In this document: one piece after another, positions 14,974-26,900 of the stretch
How the letters are laid out: each line of letters begins with the position of its first letter
How positions within the stretch are numbered: the stretch's first letter is position 1
The notes under the pieces: generated by a model
What the model was told of the DNA's origin: nothing
The model's database searches: none
What the model saw: only the letters and a program-made list of their open reading frames with translations
Made by a program: the position numbers and the translations under genes
From: Beroe ovata
Lineage: Eukaryota; Ctenophora; Nuda; Beroida; Beroidae
DNA: 38,237 nucleotides
Direction of reading: 5' to 3'
Assembly: GCA_946803715.1 (NCBI GenBank)
Contig: CAMPET010000041.1
Span: 303,052-341,288 of the forward strand

Positions 14974-17900
14974 ATGGCTAAAGCAAAGTCAAAGATTATG
15001 AAATGTATTGGAAATCCTATTATAACAAACAAATGCCACCACCACAACATGGAGGGAAGCATATCCCTAAGTTTCAGAGACTACTCAGCATCCATCTTCA
15101 TGATGTCAATGATGATCTATATGTCTACAATGTGTTTCTCGCTCCCTGGTGGAGATTCAGGGGAGCTTATGGTAACATAATCATTCTTCATTTAGTTCTT
15201 CATATTAGTTCATTCACTCTGATGATGTCTAAAGTGTAAGCTTTCACGAAACCATTCTACGAATTCAACAATTGTAAAATCAGGTGATATTCAGGTGACA
15301 GCTAAAGAGTTTGGTTCTGCTCATCCACCAGGATACCCGTTGTTCACACTTCTTGCTAAAGTTTTCATCTCTGTCATTCCATACAATTCAGTGGCTTTCA
15401 GGGTGAACATGATGGCGAGTGTTGCAGGTAATATACCTACCTTCCTAAAACGTGCAAAGCAAACCTTAGCTGTCCACCTTTTCCGATCTTTGTGCTACTG
15501 ATATTCAAGCAAACATTTCAGCAGGCAGCTTGTATATGACAATTTGATAATATCTGCAACCTCAGGTGCACATGGATTGAGAAAAGTAATTGTTCCCAGT
15601 GCAAACTCTGAACAGCTGATAAGATTAATCTCATCTCCTCAGGTAGCATTGCTAACACATTGCTGGGTGTGTGCCTTCTAAAGATTACTGACAGCTACCT
15701 AATTGCACTACTTATTACCGGGATGTTTGCCTTTTCCCGATTAATATGGATCTGGAACATAACAGGTTGATACCTTTTCTAATTCTTCGCACGTACCTAT
15801 TTGCTCTAGGTATTAAGTGATAACAAGTGCATTTTCGCTCAAGATATACTTGTACGTACAACATGCGGTTTTTCGTAATTCCTGACAAAGTACAAGTATT
15901 AATGTGACATAAGGTGGTTGTATAGGTCACGATGGAAGACACCAGAAATGATCATGAGCCATGTGGCGATTGTTTTTCCCATCGCAAAAAACCATCGTGT
16001 CATACATGATAATGGAAAATTTCATGGAATTCGACTCAAAACTTCCTAACTGGCTTGCTACTTAGGCGCAATACTAACCTAACTGGCACAATACTAGCCT
16101 ATCGATAAAATTTCAGGTGAGGTGTTCTCATTGAACAATATGATGTGTATGATACTGCTGCTAACCCTACACCACTTCTTCCTTGAGACTGATACTCGGA
16201 GAAAGATTAAGGTTTTCATCGAACATTCATCACTGTCCAATTTTTAGTGAAAGTTCTTTACTCTACACTCCCCCCTCCCCCATTCCCTCAGTTAGCTACG
16301 ATCCTATCAGTAACGAGTGGGTTTTCTCTCACAAACCAGCACACTGCCGTATTACTGGTTATTCCCCTGGCGGCTGTGGTTGTAAAAGATCTGAGTTCTC
16401 ACAACGTNATTACGGAATGAATGCGATATCGATTGCCATTTTATCAATTGCTCTGTAGATTCTAGGGTAAGTGTACTAGTGACTGATGGTTCTTCTAAAG
16501 GACATGGCTGAAGGACTGGGTTTTTTATGTTGTTTTCCTTGGTCAATGGATGCCACTCAATTGAGAATTTCGAGAATCTTCCCCATTAACATCACTCACT
16601 CTCATATTCACCATGTATAGTCTACAATATAACAATAGAGACATGCTCAAACACGGCGCTATACTAGAATATTAATCTTAGATTTCAGAGCGAACCCTAC
16701 CACTAACAAAGGAATCGATTTCAGGACGTTATGTCAGTAACGCGCGATGTATCAAAGTCATACCATCGTACGCGCACAGTAGATTTTTTTTTGCGCGCGG
16801 ATGAAGTTTTATTGTCATTTCGCTGAACTCTCCATGATACCCTTGAGCATGGTATGTCGCCCTGTGGGCAGTAATTAATGTACCATAATTATGTTTCGTG
16901 ACATTTTATCGCCCTCAGGCTTTGACCCGACGAAACTTTGCTCTGCTAACAGTATACGGCCTTGCTCCCATGTTGCTTTATATGCAGGTAAAACATGTTG
17001 CCAGTCAATACGAATCGTATCAGATTTCTAATGAAATCGCTCATGGTTATATGGAAATGTGATGCGTGCTGCAGCTGAAGCATGAAGTAAAATTAAATAG
17101 AATATTTGACTTTGTGGTTCTTTCGCATTAAGACACTGAATTGGGGGATTTTATAAAATGTCTGACACATTTAAGTGTCCTGGACCCTTCTATAATCATA
17201 ATGGTTAATGAGATAATGGTTCTATAATCATAATGGTACCCTACTAGTACACAAGACATCAGCCCATTTTCATTATTTCAGCTCCCCATATCCAGTTATC
17301 TCCGTACTGCTCGAGTCTCGTGGGGTGACCAAACTACTGTTCACGGCTTTATCTTCCATTTCCTACGACGTGATTACGGAACATTTCAACTGGTGAGTAT
17401 ATGAGCTGTGATATTGTTTGTTTGTTTGTTTGTTTGTTCGTTTGTTCGTTTACTTGTTTGTTTGTTTGTTTGTTTGTTTGTTATGTTTATTTGTTTGTTT
17501 GTTTACACATGAGCTATTGAGTACTTTTGTCCAATTTTCAAATCGTGTTTGGTTTTTACCATATTTAACACCAGATGAAGAACGAAGCATCGGTTGATTT
17601 CTGGTGGAATGTTGGTGTTCTAGGACGGGATATGATCAGGGAATTCACAACTCCGCTACTTCTGTGCTCGGGGGCCGGGGTTGCAACTTTTTTCAGGTTT
17701 ACTGATTTCTCCATTATAATCAATCAATGATTAATAGTGACTAATAAGTGACCTATTGATAAGTGATCGACCCATTGATGGTCAGCGGATTGGTAGCTCA
17801 ATTGGTAGAGCAACAGGCGCAAATTTCCAATACCTATTTCCGATCCCTTTTTTCCGATATCTATTTGATTTTCCGATACCCTAATTATTTTCCGATAAGA

Positions 17901-20900
17901 TCATCTGATATCTACATGATTTCCGCCATCGACATGCAACATTAACGCAGGATTGGTCCTGAGCGAAGGTTTACCGGATTCCTGGTAGCGAGTCTCGGGT
18001 TATATGTCGCATTCTTCTGTGCGTTGGCAAATGTGGCAGAGACGACTGGACTGTATAAAGGAGTGGTGAGTTAGCGGGTTAATAGTTTAGCTATCCAGCA
18101 ATATTTCCAAAACAACAATAGTTTAGAGGAACATGAGGAAATCATTTCTATCGTTTTTAAATAGTCTTCTTTCAATAGCAATATACGACTATAGGAGGGC
18201 AAGGCAGTCGCAATTTTATGTTATGGTAGTTAGATCACGCGAGTATCGAGCACTTGTTAACATACCTGGTAAGTATTCTCCCTGAGGGGTCCAACTTCTT
18301 GAAACAAATATAAAATTCATTTGTTCGAAAGTTCGTTGTTGCCATTTTGTAAGATAACAGAATAGTCAAATTCGGTAGAAAACATGCGAACAATCTGAGG
18401 ATCACTCAAAATTCCGAGTTTGGACTAGGTATTAGGTTCATGTCAGCTAGGTAGTAGGTACTTATCTATTATCGGAATGAATGTCCAGCACTAGGATATT
18501 GCCTTCCAACTAGGAATAGAAGATTGTCTTCTGACAACTACTGAAAATGATTCTGATACTTGAAAAAGCTACCGCGGACGCGATTTCCAATCTGTCTATC
18601 GACCGGTCAATCTCTCATAGCTCTCTATTTCTGTCGACCATTGTACCCGTGTCGACCACACACGAACTCTAGCTTCAGTCGACCAGAGCTGAGTCCACGT
18701 CAGAATAGAACGGGGCCACCTGGCCACACAACACCATATTCCCCATCAACAATTCCTCCTTCATATCGCACATGAAGTATCCAAACCTGCTCTCAACCAC
18801 TTGAACCCCGTATTCTTCCATTGCATTGAAATAGTGTGTCCGGTAGTCACGGTAAATGTTTTGTAAAGTAATGTATATGCCCACCAATTCGAGTGCTGCT
18901 TTTTTGTCCTTCGACGGCACTTTTTTGTTTTTTGACGATTTGTTGAGGCTGAGCGATGATTGGCTGAGAGAGGTGAGGGAATCGACTTTGTGTTTCGGCT
19001 GTTTTCCCGCTTTTTCAAAGTAAATCAATTCGCCCGCACTGATTATATCGATTTTTGCTGTTATCAGGTAGTCGCGTAGAATCTGACAAATTTCTGTAAA
19101 ATTGTAGAATTTCCCGGACGACGGTTGCCGTAGTTTTAGAATCTTTGTTTTGATGGCATCGTAAAGTTTAGTCTTGGTGCAATCGTAGATGTACTTTTGC
19201 CGGACCATCGTCTCGAAGAATGCTTCCATCTTCTGATCTTTGTCCCCGAGGGGAACAAGACTCTTGGTGTCTCGGAGAGTGTCACGTCCGTTGTACGCGT
19301 CGCTACTCGATGTGGTTTGGGTGTGGTACCTGGTAGTGGTGAGGAGAGGTACAGACAGTACACACACACACACAAACACACACACACACGCACACAAGAG
19401 CGGGGAAGAGGGAANGGTTCCAACCAGTGGTCCGTTTCCTCAGGATCTACCTTCACATTCAGTTGCACGTTGATCTTCTCCTGTTTCCTGTTTGAGCGAG
19501 GAGTGTTTCCATGGAATGGAACAATTTGTAATTCATTCAGCTAGCAGAGGCGAAGTTCCAAGAGTAGATGAAAAACAACGGGATGATATCTCCATAGCAA
19601 CAAGCTAATTATACCTGTGAAGTCTGTCTCCATAGCAACAAGCTAATTATACCTGTGAAGTCTGTCTCCATAGCAACAAGCTAATTATATACCTGTGAAG
19701 TCTGACATGAACTTTGAGGACAACGTCCTTGTAATCCTCTTCTTTGGGCGGATCAGGAGTGCTTGGCAAGATACAATTGATCTGATTGGATATCCCACTG
19801 AGCGGATTCTTGAAGAATGATCCCGGTTTTGTCAGACACCCTTCCCCTCCTCCCTCATCTTGACTTTCATGATGGTCTGTGCCCGCTTGGCTAGCCGGAG
19901 CTGATGGTCCAGGAGAGAGTTTGGACAAGAATCCCGCCATAGGCAGCCGCCTTTTCGGCTCTTCCACCGAGTTGGTTGCCGTTTTCGGCTCCTCCACCGA
20001 TTTAGCCGAGACCTGGTGTTCCCCTGGTTGAGTTTCGGGCACAGTTTCGTCTGTAATAACTGTGTTATTTGAGGATGCTTGACTCAGTTCTGTCACTTCT
20101 TCTCTCCCGCTGTCCTGTGATACATGGTGCTCGCTTGGTGCGTCACTAACTTTAGACGCACTCGCCAAATTAATACTCTCGGGGGTTTGGTGATCAGTTT
20201 CAACTTCGGTTTCCTCTTGAACTGGTGTTGGTACTGTCGGTTGTTTCAGAGCAGAACGACGCCACTTCATCAACTCTTGATTAGCTTGCTTGATTCGTTC
20301 CTGAAAAATAAATAGTATAGCATTGTTATGAATAATATATGCCTATGATTGGATCATGATAGGATAATTTGGTTCGTGTTTGTCAGAATAAATCATGATA
20401 TGCAATAGGGCATAATGATGTAGCCACAGCTATTCAGATTGTATGAGGACTGCAATTTCTTACTATCAAGGATGATTCACTGGCATTATCAAGTGTCACA
20501 GAGGAGAGTGGGGGTTATAGGGGTTATAACTGATTAGTGATGAAAGGTCATCTCTTGGACCATGAATCCATGATTTCGCAAAATGAAGATTTTGAAGAAT
20601 TGATGAGAACTAACATCTTAATGATCAATCTTCTAGCGAAATGTCGATTGGAGATCTGCTACCTACAGCTTTGATCAGGGGGTAAGGTTGAATCAGAGAA
20701 TATTGTGCAAGGTTGAAGAAAGAAAGATTGAATCAGTTGATTATAATGGCCAATCACTGAAAGGGTTGTTGCGTGAAGGCATCAACATGAACCGAACAGT
20801 GCAAAGGTAGTGAGCAGTTAAAATTGAGAATGAATACATTGTACTAAGATTGAGAAACCTACAGCTATCTGCATGTGTAATGAGCGCTCGTCATTCACGT

Positions 20901-23900
20901 TTATTCACTGATCTGTTTTCACAATTCCTCAAGATAAATGCAAACAGAGACGAAAAATCAGTGATACACTAATTGTGGATAGAAATATTGTGAACGCGAA
21001 ATACTGTTAACATGGTACTGTTAACAGAAGTGTGATTGATGAAATTCACTCAATAACGCAAAATTCGAGCCATGTGAGTTATACATTAAATGACGCAAAT
21101 TAAAACAAAAACTCATGATCAATTCCCATTACCACAGGTGGTCTGAATGGACAAAAAGGCGAGAAATTGTGAGAGGTGGATCAGATGCTTTTGTGTAATC
21201 CATTATTCAATGATACATGTGTGTGACTGTGTGTATGTGTTTGTATGTGTGTGTCATGATGAGGCACACAGGTGTTTTCAGTGAGGAATTCAGTCATTGG
21301 TCTGTGAAACACTCTGATTTAATGATAGCAGACTCGGATCTAATCGTTGCTGTGAGATGAGGATCGAGCCAGTGGACGATTGTTGAACTTTTTAGTTTTG
21401 AAGAATTGCAAAAATTGTGAAAACGGATTCTATAAACCAAATAATTCGTCATATGCCGTCAAAAAGATCAAATACCTGAGAAGGTGAACTGTTTTTCTTT
21501 TGAGGAAATTGCGAAAAAGTGAAAAAGGTTTATATCAACCATAAATCAATCATAGGCGGTGTTCAAAGGATCAGATACCAGCAGTGAATACAATAGCGGG
21601 ACTAAAAAACGAAGGAATGGAACGCAAACTATGCGCTTTTACCCCACAATACCAATAACTGACCATTTATATACTTAGTCTGTGTACAACAAGCTGCACC
21701 AATAGTTTTTGAGTTAGGTAATTATAAAGCAAACAATGGGTGTACCTTGAGGAATATTACTTGTGCAATGATCACGCACTTGTGTTGAGATCACGCAATT
21801 GATGGCAAAATTTCAGGACGTATGGAAAACTCTCCAAAGGTAAAACATTATAGGTAGGTCATAGCTATCCTTTATTATGAACAAAATGCAAATCCAATGT
21901 TAGAAACATGTATCCAATGTAAGGAATTAAGAAATGTTAGAAACATATCAAATGCAAGGAATTATCAAATGTAAGGAACATCTATCCAATGAAAGGAACA
22001 TATATTTGATGCAGGATCATGAAATATTTAATGCCGGAACATGACAGTATAGCAGAATGTGCACTAACTTGGATCTCCTCCTCTGTCGGCGTGTCATCTT
22101 CCTCAGGTGGTGGCTCGGAGAACTTCTTCAACCCTGCCAAGATACCCTCCAACATCTCTCACGTCACCATGGTGTCTGATCTTTCCTTATATGGGATAAT
22201 TAGGTGGTATTATCTCATTATCTTACCAAATAGTAAAGACTATACTGAGATGATACGCTGAAAGATTTTCGAAAAGTGGGAAAAGTAACTTTTAAATCAG
22301 CATTAGAATTAGTTAAAACGTTTTCATTTCAACAAAGACCTGATATTTAAACAGGTTTTAACGATGCTAATCAAAAATAATGAGACTAAATTAAATCTAG
22401 ATCTGATAGACTCGTTCAACCTCATGGCTCAACAGCACTACATACCTATCCTCAGAAGTTAGATTATAGACATTGTGAGTCATGATCAATAATTGTTCCC
22501 TATAATAGCTCACTTTTTGATCAATAAGAAAGACGCATAGGTGAGAGCAATGGAAATAAAAATTCTAATTCATGACTATTATTTGTTTTATGATAACAAC
22601 ACTAGGTATAATCCTCATGTCAAATGCACGTGATATGTACACTATTATACAACGTGTACAGTGTAAAGCTAACCATGGTTCTTCACAACCACATCAAACT
22701 TCTATCCTATGAAATTTACGTCATTCTCAACACGCTGTTGTGAAAGATATGGGCGTTGCCCTGGCAACATTACTTCACGTATCATGGGTGCCAGCAACCT
22801 TGCCAGATTTCTGTACTTAAGTAACGAGGCTAGTACTTGCGCCCTATGAACTGTTAAAAATGGAGAAGAAGAGACAATAAACTTTGTCGGAGTAAACGAG
22901 AAAATACCACCAGCTTCAAATACGCCAGCTTTTAGCTGGCAATGGAATGGACGGTGTGTGCTAAGCCATCACTTCACTCAGCAGCGGTTGAGACTTAATA
23001 ATGCGTGAATGGTGAGGAACTATTCGAATCCAAAGTCTTATCTATAGAGGTGTATGGGTATACTGCAAACATAGCAAAATACTGGATATCGATTTTCTAA
23101 TCCAAGGATTGGCATAAGAGAGGGAAGAATCTAAACTGTGAATCATCAGCGGTTACCCTACAGATGTAAGGCCCTCTCCTGTCAACTGCGATTTGGATCT
23201 CAGTATCAGCAGGTGNTGTTAGAAACATGTATCCAATGTAAGGAATTAAGAAATGTTAGAAACATATCAAATGCAAGGAATTATCAAATGTAAGGAACAT
23301 CTATCCAATGAAAGGAACATATATTTGATGCAGGATCATGAAATATTTAATGCCGGAACATGACAGTATAGCAGAATGTGCACTAACTTGGATCTCCTCC
23401 TCTGTCGGCGTGTCATCTTCCTCAGGTGGTGGCTCGGAGAACTTCTTCAACCCTGCCAAGATACCCTCCAACATCTCTCACGTCACCATGGTGTCTGATC
23501 TTTCCTTATATGGGATAATTAGGTGGTATTATCTCATTATCTTACCAAATAGTAAAGACTATACTGAGATGATATGCTGAAAGATTTTCGAAAAGTGGGA
23601 AAAGTAACTTTTAAATCAGCATTAGAATTAGTTAAAGCGTTTTGATGTCAACAAAGACCTGATATTTAAACAAGTTTTAACGATGCTAATCAACAATAAT
23701 GAGACTAAATCAAATCGGGATCTGATAGACTCGTTCAACCTCATGGCTCAACAGCACTACATACCTATCCTCAAAAGTTAGATTATAGACATTATGAGTC
23801 ATGATCAATAATTGTTCCCTATAATAGCTCACTTTTTGATCAATAAGACGCATACTGCATAGGTGAGACTATGTTGGAGATAAAGATTCTAAGTCGCCAA

Positions 23901-26900
23901 ACATCATACTTAACTGTAATTTGGTGAATACGGCAATTGAATAGTGGCATGTAGTACGGCATGTAGTGGCATGTAGTGCAATTGTACATGTAGCAATTGC
24001 CACTTGTACAATTGCCACTTGTACAATTGCATGTAGTGCAATGTACGGCAATTGAATACGGCAATTTGGAGACATGCCAACACTACAATTTGGTGAATTG
24101 ATGACTATTATTTGTTTTATGATAACAACACTAGGTATAATCCTCATGTCAAATGCACGTGATATGTACACTATCATACAACGTGTACAGTGTAAAGCTA
24201 ACCATGGTTCTTCACAACCACATCAAACTTCTATCCTATGAAATTTACGTCATTCTCAACACGCTGCTGTGAAAGATATGGGCGTTGCCCTGGCAACATT
24301 ACTACACGTATCATGAGTGCCAGCAACCTTGCCAGATTTCTGTACTCAAGTAACGAGGCTAGTAGGCCCTATGAACTGTTAAGAATGAAGAAGAAAAAGA
24401 GACGAAAACTTTGTCGGAGTTCAGGAAATATACACCAGCTATAAATACGCCAGCTTTTAGCTGGCAATGGAATGGACTGTGTGTGCTAAGCCATCACTTC
24501 ACTCAACAGCGGTTGAGACTAAATGCTTGAATGGTGAGGTACCATTCGAATTTCGAACCTCACCGAACCTATTCAAACTCAATACCCAATTAAGAATAGC
24601 TAGCTACGCATAAGGAGACTGTTATAGATCGGAATGTTACATAGTCTCGCCACACGCATAGTGCATCGTATGGAGCTGTTGCGAAATTGATTGAGGTATT
24701 TGCCACTAACAATAATAACGTTGTCTATACGGGCATGAATCTGTTCGAGTGAATGGAAATAGACAAACTAAATTCCACTTGGAGAACAAGCCTCTTTGTC
24801 ACAAAGTTCTCCAAGTGGAATATAGTTTGTCATACAAGCGATTAAAGACACAAAACAGCAGAAACAACTGTGAACTGATCATTAATCAGGTATTATACAC
24901 AATGATAACATGGTCAGTGGTGTCATGGAGTGGTCCATGAAGTGATAGCAGAAAAACCTCAGATATTTCATGAAAGTAAGGAAAAGTAAAAAGCTGAAGG
25001 GCCCTTATCACGTGAGTGTAATAAGAATTTCGGAGAATTTAGCTGGGACAAAAGATTGTGTGTGCAATTATGGGTATGCAGCTGTGCTGTACTGATAGTG
25101 TGTGTGTGTGTGCGCGCAAGGTTTTGGAAGTGTTACCATCTGTGCTTGTCTGCGTCATGATAGGAAAACCTGTGTGTTTGTGTGTATGTATGAGTGTGTG
25201 TGTGGATGTGTGTGTGTGTGTCTATGTGTGTGTGTCTGTGTGTGTGTAGGTGTGTGTACTGTGTGTGTACTGTGTGTGTTTGGGTTTGTTTGTGAGTGTG
25301 TGTGAGTGTGTGTGTGTGTGTGTTCGTGTGTACGTGTGGGAACTGCACTGTGATCCAAGCGTGATCAGTTGGGCGATCATGGATTTCATAGTGGGTGTCT
25401 GGATGAGGAAGGTGAGAGAATTTCGGCAGAATGGGAGTTGTCACTTCCCTCTAGACTTTTCCAAACTTTGGAAGTCATTCAGAGTCATTTGGAGGATATG
25501 ATAATTTGAATTGCTCTTTAGTTCAGATTAACTAAATGACAACCACCTTCCAAAGTCCAAGAAATGGAACAGAAAAATGAGTTTGAGTGAAATAATCATA
25601 TTAGCAAACCACTGTACAGTCCATCTCACCAACTATAACCCATGCTGTCAACAATGAATGATATTTTTGTATGAATATTCAACACAAGCGCACAATAGAC
25701 GATATAAACAACTCCAGTTGACAAAGATAGAACTCTAAAAACTGCTTTGTACTTTATCCACACGCACACTCTCTCAGTCCTAATAGTAAGGGCGTTATCC
25801 AATCCATCTGGGAAAAAATTCCTACCTGCAGTTTTTTTGCATGAATCGACTGTACTAAGTATCTAGAACCACCAAAAATTTTTTTCAAACTCAATTCCTT
25901 GGGGAAAACTCAGGGTGGCCACGCCCTTTTTGAGCGTGGGAATTTTATCTGAAAATTTCCATTTCCAAGTTATTTCACTACTATGAGATCATTATAATCT
26001 ATAACCATGTTTTTTGGCACGGGGAATCGATTCCACAAGGTTTTGGAGGCCTTAGGACATCGCTTGAGGAGTTACGGCCACGCCCATGTCACATGTGTCA
26101 CAAAATTTTGATTTTCAAATTAAGTCATAATTATGAGGTCCTTATACTCTATGACCATGTTTTTTGAGACGAGGAATCGATTGAACAAGGTTTTGGTGGC
26201 CTAGGACCACCGGTTTAGGAGTTACGGCCACGCCCATGTCACATGTGTCACAAAATTTCGAATTTCAAATTAAGTCATAATTATGAGGTCCTTATACTCT
26301 ACGNACCTAGGCACCTGGGCAATATATACCTACTCTTCATACGATATTTTCATCATACGGTACTCGAGCACCATCAACCATTAGATGTGCACGGCAACAG
26401 GCTGGATGCCCAATGCCACCGTATCGGAGAATCCCAAAGCATACCATTTTCTGTTCTTGTCTCAACATAATCGAATATGTTCCCCGATTCCGTTCTCAAT
26501 ATAACACAGTATTTTCGAAGCCGATGGATTGAGGGATCGTCCTGCTATTTGTTTGAAAGCGATTCTTCCAGCACACGTTCCACAGGTAACTAACTAAACC
26601 TCACTCCACCGCGCTAAATGGACCAAGGTCTTACTAGCAGAGTTCAAAAGTCCAAACATGGTCTGTGGGGCAAGGGTACCGAACTACCTGCGGTAGCAGA
26701 ACAAGTGACAAAACTAGCCCTGAATTATGCCTTGAGATTGGTGTGATTGGAAACTTGAGCGTCACTACCTAGCAACCCGTCCCTCATGGTCGCCTCTATC
26801 AATGTTTCCGTACCATTGTATGCCACATCTCTCAAACTGAGTGCTGAGCTTAATCACGTTTATGCAGCTAACACTACTTGAGGATGCCGAGAAAACTAAA

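Noticed and set aside
17785-17860. Intact tRNA gene
   Set aside because: D-arm and A-box only; no anticodon arm, T-arm or acceptor pairing could be found.
18675-19397. 240-codon frame starting MCACVCVF as the N-terminus of the nested gene
   Set aside because: The start lies in the GT repeat; a good acceptor at 19330 and three upstream in-phase exons show that this is the last exon.
25058-25501. Several overlapping frames on both strands up to 103 codons
   Set aside because: All run through (GT)n/(CA)n sequence and give HTHT or CVCV peptides without any family character.
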